Source: an uncultured Sphingomonadaceae bacterium
GTDB lineage: Bacteria; Pseudomonadota; Alphaproteobacteria; Sphingomonadales; Sphingomonadaceae
Direction: 5' to 3'
Assembly (NCBI GenBank): GCA_902806235.1
Contig: CADCVW010000106.1
Location: forward strand, 1 to 43,101
Length of the DNA: 43,101 bases
In this document: positions 29,919 to 37,466 of the stretch, piece by piece
How positions within the stretch are numbered: position 1 is the stretch's first letter
How the letters are laid out: each line of letters starts with the position of its first letter
Made by a program: the position numbers and the translations under genes
The notes under the pieces: generated by a model
Told to the model about the DNA's origin: nothing
The model's database searches: none
Seen by the model: the letters and a program-made list of their open reading frames with translations, nothing else

Positions 29919-30184
29919 ACGCATCCCGCATCGTGCCGATCACCAACCGGCGCGGGCTGCACGCGCGCGCGTCAGCCAAGTTCGTGACGCTGGCGAGCGG
30001 GCTGCCGGCGAGCGTGGAGGTGGCCAAGGACGGCGCGGCCGTGTGCGGCACCTCCATCATGGGGCTGATGATGCTGGGCGCGGCGATGGGCGACAGCATC
30101 ACTATCAGCGCGGCCGGCGACGGAGCGGAGGACGCGGTGGCGCAGCTCGCCGCCCTAGTCGAGAACAAGTTCGGCGAGGAGTAG
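29915..30184 (+). CDS. ptsH: Phosphocarrier protein HPr
   Basis: An 89-residue HPr. His16 in RRGLHARASAKF accepts phosphate from enzyme I and passes it to EIIA; Ser47 in CGTSIMGLMMLG is the expected target of the HprK encoded three genes upstream. The start is GTG 29915 overlapping the EIIA gene stop. No ptsP or ptsI for enzyme I is in the window. The stop is followed after six bases by the CTG start of the TrmH-type gene, and the AGGAG in the last ptsH codons is the likely ribosome-binding site of that gene. Confidence 0.95.
   Translation: MNASRIVPITNRRGLHARASAKFVTLASGLPASVEVAKDGAAVCGTSIMGLMMLGAAMGDSITISAAGDGAEDAVAQLAALVENKFGEE
30177..30181 (+). promoter_or_regulatory. Ribosome-binding site that decides a CTG start
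   Basis: AGGAG is followed by a nine-base spacer and then CTG at 30191. No ATG, GTG or TTG lies in the TrmH reading frame between the ptsH stop (30182-30184) and a TTG at 30284. This is normal spacing for a start and supports CTG. Confidence 0.6.
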
Positions 30185-30190
30185 GCGGGG

Positions 30191-30997
30191 CTGCCGAAGC
30201 TCGTTACTAGCTACTCCAACCCCGCGGTCCGCGCCGCACGCGATCTGCGCGACAAGAAGGGGCGGCGCGAGCAGGGACGGTTCTTGGCCGAGGGCCTGCG
30301 CATTCTGACGGAAGCGCGCGAGGCCGGGCGAGTGCCCGAGCAGCTGTTCTTCGCCGGCCCGAGCGGCGGTCATCCGCTGGTGCGGGCGCTGGTCGCGGCG
30401 GTCGAACGCAACGGCGGCGAGGCGCTGGAGACGACGCTCGACATCCTCGCCAAGTTGTCGGGCAAGGACAACCCGGGCGCCGTGGTGGGCGTGTTCGCCG
30501 AGTTCGCGACGACGCTCCGCGCGGTCGACCGGACGGTGGCACCGCTTTGGCTGTGCGCGCAGGCGATGCGCGACCCGGGCAACGTCGGCACCACGCTCCG
30601 CACCGGCGACGCGGTCGGCGCGGGCGGGCTGATCCTTCTTGACGACTGTGCCGACCCCTTCTCGGTCGAGGCGGTGCGGGCGAGCATGGGGGCGCTGTTC
30701 ACGCAAGCGATCGCGCGGGCGCGGTGGGACGAGTTCGTGGAGTGGTTGCGCGAGGGGCCGGGGCAGCTGGTGGGAACGAGCCTGCGGACGGCGCTGGACT
30801 ACCAGGAGCCGGCCTACGCGCCGCCGGTGTTCCTGCTGATCGGCAACGAATCTCAGGGGTTGCCGGAGGCGTACGAGACGGAATGCGACCTGCTGGTGAA
30901 GATGCCGATGCGCGGGCGGGCGGACAGCCTCAACGCGGCGGTCGCGGCGGCAGTGATGGCCTATGAAGTGTTGAACCAGCTGCGGCGCAGAACGTGA
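30191..30997 (+). CDS. TrmH-family (SPOUT) RNA 2'-O-methyltransferase, probable CTG start
   Basis: A 268-residue methyltransferase if begun at CTG 30191. The N-terminal substrate-binding domain begins TSYSNPAVRAARDLRDKKG and continues FLAEGLRILTEA, which is typical of the family. The SPOUT domain contains MRDPGNVGTTLRTGDAVGAG (motif 1), VFLLIGNESQGLPEAYETE (motif 2) and MPMRGRADSLNAAVAAAVMA (motif 3). Starting at TTG 30284 would lose about 31 conserved residues. The rRNA or tRNA target is not predictable. In the same frame as ptsH and six bases after its stop, so probably in the same transcript. Confidence 0.87.
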   Translation: MPKLVTSYSNPAVRAARDLRDKKGRREQGRFLAEGLRILTEAREAGRVPEQLFFAGPSGGHPLVRALVAAVERNGGEALETTLDILAKLSGKDNPGAVVGVFAEFATTLRAVDRTVAPLWLCAQAMRDPGNVGTTLRTGDAVGAGGLILLDDCADPFSVEAVRASMGALFTQAIARARWDEFVEWLREGPGQLVGTSLRTALDYQEPAYAPPVFLLIGNESQGLPEAYETECDLLVKMPMRGRADSLNAAVAAAVMAYEVLNQLRRRT

Positions 30998-31181
30998 CGA
31001 AGTTGACGCTGCGTCGCTCGGCGAGGCTCCTCGCCGACGACCTCCCGGCGGGACCGCCTGGGCGGCGCGCGGGGCGGGAACGGACGATGGGAAGAGCCGA
31101 CTTAGCTTATAGCGGAAGCGCCGGGCTGCAGGACAGCGCCGCTCGCTTGCCGGACGGAGCGCGCCGCGAGATGATGGCCGC
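30998..31181. other. Intergenic space after the TrmH-type gene
   Basis: 184 bases between two plus-strand genes. It holds a hairpin (next feature) and a TATAGC hexamer at 31109-31114 that could be the -10 of the following lipoprotein gene, though no convincing -35 lies 16 to 18 bases upstream. I see no small gene or RNA here. Confidence 0.5.
31019..31036 (+). terminator. Hairpin downstream of the TrmH-type gene
   Basis: CGGCGAG and CTCGCCG form a perfect seven-base stem with a GCTC loop, 22 bases after the stop codon. No T-run follows, so it is a candidate 3'-end stabiliser or weak terminator only. Confidence 0.35.
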
Positions 31182-31556
31182 GTGAAGCGGATCGGTATCC
31201 TCCTCTTCGCGGCGACCGCCTGCGCCACGCCGCCCAGCGTCGCGGAGAACGCCTATGTCGCGCGTGGGCAGGAGCCGGGGTGGATCGTGCGGATCGCAGG
31301 CGGCCGCATCTCTTACACGGGCGACTATGGCGAGGTCCGCATCGACGCCCCCGCCGGCGAGCCCAGGACGACGTTCAACGGGTGCCGCCACGAGACGGCG
31401 TCCGCCGACGGGCGGAGCCTGCTCGTCGACGTCACCCGCGGCCGCTGCAACGACGAGATGAGTGGGTTCGGCTACGCCGACCAAGTGCTGGTGATCGCCG
31501 ACGGGCGGAGCTTTTGGGGCTGCGGCGGCGCGCGTAGGCCGGAGTGGGACAACTAG
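31182..31556 (+). CDS. Small lipoprotein resembling the COG3650 group
   Basis: A 124-residue protein starting at GTG. Its signal (RIGILLFAATAC) ends in a lipobox-like ATAC, so Cys14 would be lipidated. The mature part carries YVARGQEPGWIVRIAGGRIS, YTGDYGEVRIDAPAG, the disulfide candidates in FNGCRHET and RGRCNDEMSGFGY, and FWGCGGARRPE at the end. This pattern matches the uncharacterised COG3650-type envelope lipoproteins as I remember them; the function is unknown. Its TAG stop and that of the converging membrane-protein gene share one CTAG (31553-31556). Confidence 0.7.
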   Translation: MKRIGILLFAATACATPPSVAENAYVARGQEPGWIVRIAGGRISYTGDYGEVRIDAPAGEPRTTFNGCRHETASADGRSLLVDVTRGRCNDEMSGFGYADQVLVIADGRSFWGCGGARRPEWDN

Positions 31557-31945
31557 TCGGGGCTGCGCGTCGCGCGCCACGCGGCGAGGAAGCCGACCGC
31601 GAGCAGCCCGTCGATGCCGGCGAAGATGAGTGTGCCCAGGCCCGCCCGCCCCTGCGCGAAGAGAATCAGGACGGGCAGGAGAAAGGCGAGCTTGGCCGTG
31701 GCCGCGACCGGCATCAGCGGCCGATACCGGGCCGGGTCGCCGCCGATCGTCCAGTAAACGAGCTGAAAGGCGAGCGCGGTGCTGACGAAGCCGTAGTAGC
31801 TCACCGGATCGGCACGGAGCTCGCGCGCGCCGGCCAGCCCCGTTTCGCCGAACAGCAGCGGCAAGAGGACCAGCAGACCGTAAGCCGTCGCGCCGCGGAA
31901 CCAGAGTCGGACCCAGCGGGGCCCGGGCCGCCCGGCGGCGATCAC
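31553..31945 (-). CDS. Small integral membrane protein of unknown function
   Basis: A 130-residue protein starting at GTG 31945, which overlaps the rmuC stop by four bases (GTGA). About four membrane helices can be seen: ATAYGLLVLLPLLFG, YYGFVSTALAFQLVYWTIGG, LMPVAATAKLAFLLPVLILF and LIFAGIDGLLAVGFLAAWRA. I recognise no catalytic motif. The frame continues upstream inside rmuC, but that part lacks membrane character and is rejected. Coupling to rmuC may be only positional. Confidence 0.75.
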   Translation of the reverse strand: MIAAGRPGPRWVRLWFRGATAYGLLVLLPLLFGETGLAGARELRADPVSYYGFVSTALAFQLVYWTIGGDPARYRPLMPVAATAKLAFLLPVLILFAQGRAGLGTLIFAGIDGLLAVGFLAAWRATRSPD

Positions 31946-33522
31946 TCGGCCGCTTCGGCGGCGGGCGACGCGAGCTTGCTCAGGCGCCGCGGCGCGGAGT
32001 CGACGGTCGGCAGCGCCTCGATCTCCTTGGCGCCCGAGACCTCGAGCGATTCGAAGCGCTTGGCCTGCGTCATGACTTGGGACTCGAGACTGCCGACGAA
32101 GCTGTTGTAGGCTCCCGTGGCCTGCTCGAGGTTGCGGCCGAGCCGGGCGACGTGGCCGCCCATCACGGCAAGCCGCGCGTGCAGCTCCTTGCCCATGCGG
32201 CCGATCTCCGCCGCCTGCTCCGCTAGCTTTTCCTGCCGCCAAACAGTGGCCACCGTGCGGGCGATGGCGACGAGGTTGGTGGGCGTGGCGAGCAGCACGC
32301 GGCGCTCGTAGGCCCAATCCCACAGACCGTCGTCCTGCTCGAGCGCGGCGGTAAGGAAGTGCTCGCCGGGGATGTACATCACGACATAATCGGCGGCGTC
32401 GCCGAACTGCTCCCAATAGTTCTTGGAACCGAGCTGCTGCGCGTGGTTGCGGATGGCGCCCGCGTGGGCGCGGAGGTGGGCGGTGCGCATCGCGTCGTCG
32501 ACGCTGTCGTTGGCGTCGAGAAAGGCGTTGAGCGAGCATTTCGCATCGATGATGAGCTGCCGCCCGCCCGGCAGGCGCACGACCACGTCGGGGCGGAGCC
32601 GGCCGTCGTCGGTATCGACCGATACTTCCATGCGAAAATCGGCGTAGGGCGACAAGCCGGCCTGCTCGAGCACGTTCTTGAGCGACTGCTCGCCCCAGCG
32701 GCCGCGCGCCTTGGGACTGGAGCGGAGCGCGTTGACGAGCCGCGCGGTCTCCTCCTTGACCTGGGTCTGGCCCGAGCGGACGTGCTCGATCTGCTCGCGC
32801 AGGCCCGCGTAGTGGTCGACGCGCTCCTTTTCGACCTCGGCGAGCTTGGTCTCGTAGCGCTGGAGCGTGGTCTCGACGGGCTGGAGCAGGCGCTTGAGCT
32901 TTTCCTCGTTGCGCTGGCCTTCCGCCCCCATCCGCTCCGCGGCGCGCCGCAGGAACTGCTCATGCGCGCCTTCGACCGCCTTGCCGGCGAGCTCGCCGAA
33001 GCGCGCTTCGAGTTGGGCCGCCATGTTCTGCAGACTGGATAGCTGCTCGGCGTGGGCTCGCTGGCGCTCGGCTTCGCCACGCTCGAAGGCGGCCTTGGCT
33101 TGCGCCAAGGCATCGCGCTCGGCGGCCACCGCGCGCAATTGCTGCTCCAGGCCCGCGACCCGCTCGGCCACCGGGCGGAGCGCGGCGGCGTCGCCCTGTG
33201 CTCCATCGCGCTCGGCCTGCACCGCCGCCAGCCGATGCTCCAGCCCCCCTACCCGCTCGGCCACTGGGCGGAGCGCCGCCGCCTGCTCGCGCGCGCCGTC
33301 GCGCTCGCGCGTGACCTCCGTCAGCATGGCGCGGACGAGCTCGACGTCCCTAGCGCGCTCGGCGAGGGTGGCGAGCTCCGTTCGCGCGGCCTGCACCTCG
33401 TCGCGGAGGCCGTCGCGCTCGGCGCGGAGCGGGGCGGCGGCGCGGGCGGACAGCAGCCAGCCCGCAGCGAAGCCGAAGGCGAGCGCGACCAGCGCGAGGA
33501 CGACGGCGAGACTCGGGTCCAT
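31942..33522 (-). CDS. rmuC: DNA recombination protein RmuC
   Basis: The 526-residue protein has an N-terminal membrane anchor (AVVLALVALAFGFAAGWLLS), a long coiled coil to about residue 230, and the RmuC nuclease-like domain with PKARGRWGEQSLKNVLEQAG, DGRLRPDVVVRLPGG, LIIDAKCSLNAFLDA and YVVMYIPGEHFLTAALEQD. In E. coli rmuC loss affects DNA inversion between short inverted repeats; the molecular role is not settled. The coiled coil contains a tandem 31-residue repeat (residues 73-134). The ATG at 33522 gives the anchor directly. Overlaps the following membrane-protein gene as GTGA. Confidence 0.93.
   Translation of the reverse strand: MDPSLAVVLALVALAFGFAAGWLLSARAAAPLRAERDGLRDEVQAARTELATLAERARDVELVRAMLTEVTRERDGAREQAAALRPVAERVGGLEHRLAAVQAERDGAQGDAAALRPVAERVAGLEQQLRAVAAERDALAQAKAAFERGEAERQRAHAEQLSSLQNMAAQLEARFGELAGKAVEGAHEQFLRRAAERMGAEGQRNEEKLKRLLQPVETTLQRYETKLAEVEKERVDHYAGLREQIEHVRSGQTQVKEETARLVNALRSSPKARGRWGEQSLKNVLEQAGLSPYADFRMEVSVDTDDGRLRPDVVVRLPGGRQLIIDAKCSLNAFLDANDSVDDAMRTAHLRAHAGAIRNHAQQLGSKNYWEQFGDAADYVVMYIPGEHFLTAALEQDDGLWDWAYERRVLLATPTNLVAIARTVATVWRQEKLAEQAAEIGRMGKELHARLAVMGGHVARLGRNLEQATGAYNSFVGSLESQVMTQAKRFESLEVSGAKEIEALPTVDSAPRRLSKLASPAAEAAE
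33121..33306 (-). repeat. In-frame tandem 31-residue repeat in rmuC
   Basis: Two adjacent 93-base units encode residues 73-103 and 104-134 of RmuC. Both contain ERDGA, AAALRPVAERV and GLE at the same positions, 23 of 31 residues being identical. A third copy starts with ERDALAQ but does not continue. It lengthens the coiled coil by about nine heptads. Confidence 0.85.
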
Positions 33523-33613
33523 CTACGGCTTCCCTTCGGAACGGAGGGGGAACGTAGCCGAGGCCGGCGTGGGTGGGAAGTCGGAGGCGTCGGCGCCGCG
33601 CGCCGGGGCGGGA

Positions 33614-34147
33614 TCAGGCCGCCTTGTTCGCCGCGCGGTACTTGGCGAGCTTCTTCATCACCATTTCGCGCTTCAGCCGCGACAGGCGGTCGGTGAAGAG
33701 CACGCCGTCCAGATGGTCGATCTCGTGCTGGAGGCAAACGCAGAGGAGGCCGTCCATCTCCTCCTCGCGGACTTGGCCTTCCAGGTCCGTCCAACGCGCG
33801 CGGACGCGGTCGGGGCGGTCGACCTCGGCATACTGCTCGGGGATCGACAGACAGCCCTCGTTGTAGGGCACCGTGCGGTCGGAAGCCCAGACGATCTCTG
33901 GATTGATGAAGGCGCGCGGGCGGCGGACGGGCTCGCCGCCTTCCACCTCCGGGTCTTGGAGGTCGATCACGACTACGCGGCGGGGCTCCGCGACCTGGAT
34001 CGCGGCAAGGCCGATGCCGGGGGCAGCGTACATCGTTTCGAACATGTCGGACACTAGGCTGCGCACCTCGTCGTCGATCGCGTCGACGGGGGCGGACTTC
34101 TCCCGCAGGCGCGGGTCGGGAACCTCGATGATCTCGCGGACGGCCAT
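33614..34147 (-). CDS. def: Peptide deformylase
   Basis: Removes the formyl group from new proteins. The 177-residue protein has all three motifs: [24 protein letters not shown] with the metal-binding cysteine, and [13 protein letters not shown] with the two metal-binding histidines and the catalytic glutamate. It lies 31 bases downstream of recR on the same strand. Its usual partner fmt is nearby but divergent, beyond recR. The 91-base space to rmuC holds nothing that I can identify. Confidence 0.97.
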   Translation of the reverse strand: MAVREIIEVPDPRLREKSAPVDAIDDEVRSLVSDMFETMYAAPGIGLAAIQVAEPRRVVVIDLQDPEVEGGEPVRRPRAFINPEIVWASDRTVPYNEGCLSIPEQYAEVDRPDRVRARWTDLEGQVREEEMDGLLCVCLQHEIDHLDGVLFTDRLSRLKREMVMKKLAKYRAANKAA

Positions 34148-34178
34148 GGGCGCGAGCTAGGTCGCGCCTATCGGGGCG

Positions 34179-34775
34179 TCAAGCGACGGGGCGGCGCGCG
34201 CGCATCGCCTGGGCGAGCGTTCCTTCGTCCATGAAGTCGAGCTCGCCGCCGACGGGCAGGCCGTAGGCGAGCTGGGTCAGGCGCACCGGATAACGCTCGA
34301 GCCGGTCGGCGAGGTAGTGGGCCGTGGTCTGGCCTTCGAGCGTGGCGTTCATGGCGAGCACCACCTCGTCGACCCCTCCGCCGGCGATGCGGCCGACGAG
34401 CCGGTCGATGTCGAGGTCCTCTGGGCGCACTCCGTCGAGCGCTGAAAGACGACCGCCAAGCACGTGATAGCGTCCGGGGAAGAGGCGCGCGCGGTCGAGC
34501 GCCCAAAGGTCCGCGACCTCTTCTACCACGCACAGCATCCGCGAGTCGCGGCGCGGGTCGGCGCAGATCGTGCAAGGGTCGGAGGTGTCGGCGTTGCCGC
34601 AGGTGGAACAGAGCGTGAGCCGCGCCTCCACCGCTTCCAGCGCGCGGATAAGGGGCTGCAGGGCGGTCTCGCGCTTCTTGAGCAGATGCAGCACCGCGCG
34701 CCGCGCGGAGCGGGGGCCGAGCCCGGGCAGGCGGGCGAGCGCTTGGGTGAGGTGGTCGATTTCGGGGGAGGCCAT
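34179..34775 (-). CDS. recR: Recombination protein RecR
   Basis: Part of the RecFOR pathway that loads RecA at gaps. The 198-residue length is standard. It shows the helix-hairpin-helix [20 protein letters not shown], a four-cysteine zinc finger ([16 protein letters not shown]), a Toprim domain ([35 protein letters not shown]) and the C-terminal [19 protein letters not shown]. The ATG at 34775 gives the family N-terminus; the upstream frame is antisense to fmt. Divergent from fmt over 67 bases, in one unit with def. Confidence 0.97.
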   Translation of the reverse strand: MASPEIDHLTQALARLPGLGPRSARRAVLHLLKKRETALQPLIRALEAVEARLTLCSTCGNADTSDPCTICADPRRDSRMLCVVEEVADLWALDRARLFPGRYHVLGGRLSALDGVRPEDLDIDRLVGRIAGGGVDEVVLAMNATLEGQTTAHYLADRLERYPVRLTQLAYGLPVGGELDFMDEGTLAQAMRARRPVA

Positions 34776-34842
34776 CGCACTTCGATATTGGTTTTCGGGA
34801 CCGAATTGCAAAGCGGAGCGCGGCGGGGCAGGACGCGCGGCT

Positions 34843-35748
34843 ATGCGCCTCGCCTTCATGGGAACGCCGGATTTCGCGGTGCCGACGCTCGACACGCTGT
34901 TGAAGAACGGGCACGAGATCGCCGCCATCTATTGCCAGCCGCCGCGGCCTGCGGGCCGGGGCAAAGCCTTGCGCGCGTCGCCGGTGCAGGCGCGCGCGGA
35001 GGCGCTGGGGATCGAGGTCCGCACCCCCGCCCGGCTGCGTGGGGCGGACGAGCAGGCCGCCTTCGTCATGCTCCGCTTGGATGCGGCGGTGGTCGCCGCT
35101 TATGGCCTGATCCTGCCCGCGCCGATCCTCCAGGCCCCGCGGCTCGGCTGCTTCAACGTCCACGCCTCCCTCCTTCCCCGCTGGCGCGGCGCGGCGCCGA
35201 TCCAGCGCGCGATCCTCGCTGGAGACGAAAGGACGGGGGTGACGATCATGGCAATGGACGAAGGGCTGGACACGGGCGCGATGCTGCTCGCGGAGGATAC
35301 GCCGGTGGACGGCAAGAGCGCGGGCGAGCTCACCGCCGAGCTGGCCGGGATGGGCGCGCGGTTGATGGCGGCCTACCTGGCCGATCCCGCGGCGCACCGG
35401 CCCGTTCCGCAGCCCGAGGATGGCGTCACGCTGGCGCCCAAAGTGCTGAAGGAGGAAGCGCGGCTGCGCTGGGACGAGCCGGCCGCCTCGGTCGAGCGGC
35501 GGGTGCGCGCCTTCGACCCCGCGCCGGGGGCCTGGTTCGAGCACGCGGGCGAGCGGGTGCGCGTGCTCCGCGCGGAGGTGGCGGCGGGCGCGGGCGCGCC
35601 GGGCGAGGTGCTCGACGATCGGCTGCTCGTCGCCTGCGGGGCGGGCGCGATCCGGCCGACGCTGGTGCAGCGCGCGGGGCGCGGGGCGATGGATGCTCCG
35701 CAGCTGTTGCGTGGCTTCCATATCGCGGCGGGCGCGCGGCTGGCGTGA
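34843..35748 (+). CDS. fmt: Methionyl-tRNA formyltransferase
   Basis: Formylates initiator Met-tRNA with 10-formyl-tetrahydrofolate. The 301-residue protein has [15 protein letters not shown] at the N-terminus, the catalytic block [20 protein letters not shown] with Asn and His, and [20 protein letters not shown] with the catalytic Asp; the C-terminal OB-like tRNA-binding domain follows from about residue 205. The start at 34843 is fixed by the family N-terminus ([11 protein letters not shown]). The stop overlaps truA by four bases (GTGA). Confidence 0.97.
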   Translation: MRLAFMGTPDFAVPTLDTLLKNGHEIAAIYCQPPRPAGRGKALRASPVQARAEALGIEVRTPARLRGADEQAAFVMLRLDAAVVAAYGLILPAPILQAPRLGCFNVHASLLPRWRGAAPIQRAILAGDERTGVTIMAMDEGLDTGAMLLAEDTPVDGKSAGELTAELAGMGARLMAAYLADPAAHRPVPQPEDGVTLAPKVLKEEARLRWDEPAASVERRVRAFDPAPGAWFEHAGERVRVLRAEVAAGAGAPGEVLDDRLLVACGAGAIRPTLVQRAGRGAMDAPQLLRGFHIAAGARLA

Positions 35749-36491
35749 CACGTTACCGGCTGCTGCTCGAGTGGGACGGGCGGCCGTTCATGGGCTGGCA
35801 GCGCCAGGCGCACGGGCCGAGCGTGCAGGGCGCATTGGAGGACGCGCTGCTGCGCTTGTTCGGCGAGGCGGCGACGGTGCACGCGGCGGGGCGCACGGAC
35901 GCCGGGGTGCACGCGGCGGCGATGGCGGCGCACGTCGACCTGGCCCGGCCGCTCACGCCGTTCCGCCTGTCCGAGGCACTGAATTTCGCGCTGCGACCGC
36001 AGCCGGTGGCGGTGCTGGAGGCGGCGGAAGCCGCGCCGGACTGGCACGCGCGGTTCAGCTGCGTCGGCAGGAGCTACCGCTACGTCATCGAAAATCGGCG
36101 CGCGCCGCTGACCCGGCAGCAGGGTTTCGCATGGCGCGTCTCCGCGCCGCTGGACGAGCAGGCGATGGCAGAGGCGGCGCGGCTGCTCGTCGGCCGGCAC
36201 GACTTCACCACTTTCCGCTCCGTCCAATGCCAGGCGGAGAGCCCGGTCAAGACGCTCGACCGGCTCGACGTGCGGCGGGACGGAACGCGGGTGGAGGTGA
36301 CGGCGGAGGCGCGCTCGTTCCTCCACCATCAGGTGCGGTCGATGGTCGGCTGCCTGGCGCTAGTCGGCCGGGGCACGTGGACCGTCGAGAACTTAGGTAA
36401 AGCGTTGGAAGCGCGGACGCGCGGCGCACTCGGGTACAATGCGCCGCCGGACGGGCTCTACTTCACAGGGGCGGGCTACCCCTCGCCCTGA
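35745..36491 (+). CDS. truA: tRNA pseudouridine(38-40) synthase
   Basis: Makes pseudouridine in the anticodon stem of many tRNAs. The 248-residue protein starts at GTG with [19 protein letters not shown]; the catalytic Asp52 is in [14 protein letters not shown], and [33 protein letters not shown] and [18 protein letters not shown] are typical. Coupled to fmt by GTGA, an order common in Alphaproteobacteria. Its last 16 bases overlap the end of the converging ATPase gene (36476-36491). Confidence 0.96.
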   Translation: MTRYRLLLEWDGRPFMGWQRQAHGPSVQGALEDALLRLFGEAATVHAAGRTDAGVHAAAMAAHVDLARPLTPFRLSEALNFALRPQPVAVLEAAEAAPDWHARFSCVGRSYRYVIENRRAPLTRQQGFAWRVSAPLDEQAMAEAARLLVGRHDFTTFRSVQCQAESPVKTLDRLDVRRDGTRVEVTAEARSFLHHQVRSMVGCLALVGRGTWTVENLGKALEARTRGALGYNAPPDGLYFTGAGYPSP

Positions 36492-37384
36492 TCGCTCCAG
36501 CGCGGGCGGACGGGGCGCACGTCGCGCACTTCGTCGAGCAAGTCGACAAACAAGGAAAGGACGCGGCGGAGCACCGCCTCCTGTTCCGCTACGCGTCGCT
36601 CCAAGGACGCGACACGTTCGTCGGCGGCGGTCGCGGCGGCGACCGGGACCGCGACTTCGATCATTTGATCGAGTCCTACGCGCTCCGCGCCGGCTATCGC
36701 CGCGGCGGCGAAGGCGCGAGCGGCGAGCCGATCGATCGCGCCCGGCACACCGCCGGCGCGGGCGTGGAGCGCCGCGGCGAGCTCGTCGTCCAGCGCCGGG
36801 ACGCCGCGCCAGCCGCCGGAGCTCAGCCGGCAGCGGACATAGCCATCCGCCTCTTCCGGCTGCAGCGGCTTAAGCTCGAAGGCCGCGACGACGCGCGCGC
36901 GGAGCGCGCTGAGCTCGTCGAGCGCGAGAACGTCGGTGAGCGCCGGCTCGCCGAGCAGCACGAGCTGCGCCGCCGGGCGGCCGTCCCGCCCACCATCGAC
37001 CAGGCGCCCGAGCGCGTCGAGCGCGGCCGGCGCCAGCTCGTGCGCGTCGTCGGCGACGAGGAGCACCCGCCGCCCACCCCGTACCTGCTCGTCGATGAGC
37101 GCTCGCGCCCGGACATCATCTGTGCCGCTCCGGGGAAGTGCAACGATCGCGACGCGGCCCGCGTCGACGCGGCGGCGCAGCTGATTGACGAGCGCGGTCT
37201 TGCCCACGCCGGCCGCGCCGGTGATGACCACGACGCCTTCGCCCTGCGCGAGTCCAAATTCGAGATAGGCCAGCGCCTTCTTGTGGCCGCGCGACTTGAA
37301 GAAGCAGGACGGGTCCGGATTGGGCGCGAACCAGGGCGCAGGCGCCGCTCCGCGCAACACGACGGCGTCACTCGCCGGCCCCAT
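36476..37384 (-). CDS. Secretion-type AAA ATPase of the exosortase-A/PEP-CTERM locus type
   Basis: A 302-residue ExeA-like ATPase. The region [20 protein letters not shown] followed by [20 protein letters not shown] is close to the PEP-CTERM locus ATPase subfamily. Walker A is GAAGVGKT at residues 56-63, Walker B is [12 protein letters not shown], and [17 protein letters not shown] holds sensor residues. A short coiled-coil tail ends the protein. The ATG at 37384 is chosen for the GGGAGGGG just upstream; an ATG at 37399 is also in frame. It lies 82 bases after the decarboxylase gene, with its own possible promoter. Confidence 0.8.
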   Translation of the reverse strand: MGPASDAVVLRGAAPAPWFAPNPDPSCFFKSRGHKKALAYLEFGLAQGEGVVVITGAAGVGKTALVNQLRRRVDAGRVAIVALPRSGTDDVRARALIDEQVRGGRRVLLVADDAHELAPAALDALGRLVDGGRDGRPAAQLVLLGEPALTDVLALDELSALRARVVAAFELKPLQPEEADGYVRCRLSSGGWRGVPALDDELAAALHARAGGVPGAIDRLAARAFAAAAIAGAERVGLDQMIEVAVPVAAATAADERVASLERRVAEQEAVLRRVLSLFVDLLDEVRDVRPVRPRWSDQGEG

Positions 37385-37406
37385 ACTCCCCTCCCCCATC
37401 CGCGAG

Positions 37407-37412
37407 CTTATA
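37407..37412 (-). promoter_or_regulatory. Candidate -10 box of the ATPase gene
   Basis: TATAAG on the minus strand, 5 of 6 matches to the -10 consensus, 22 bases before the ATPase ATG, in GC-rich surroundings. No clear -35 is seen 16 to 18 bases upstream. Confidence 0.3.
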
Positions 37413-37466
37413 GCGCGGCGCAGCGCGGAGCGCGCCCCCCGGCGCGAAGTGCTTGGGTAACTTGTC

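Noticed and set aside
34464-35744. Plus-strand frame that would fuse about 427 residues to the N-terminus of TruA
   Set aside because: The extension runs through recR antisense and through fmt in another frame; TruA begins with its normal N-terminus at GTG 35745.
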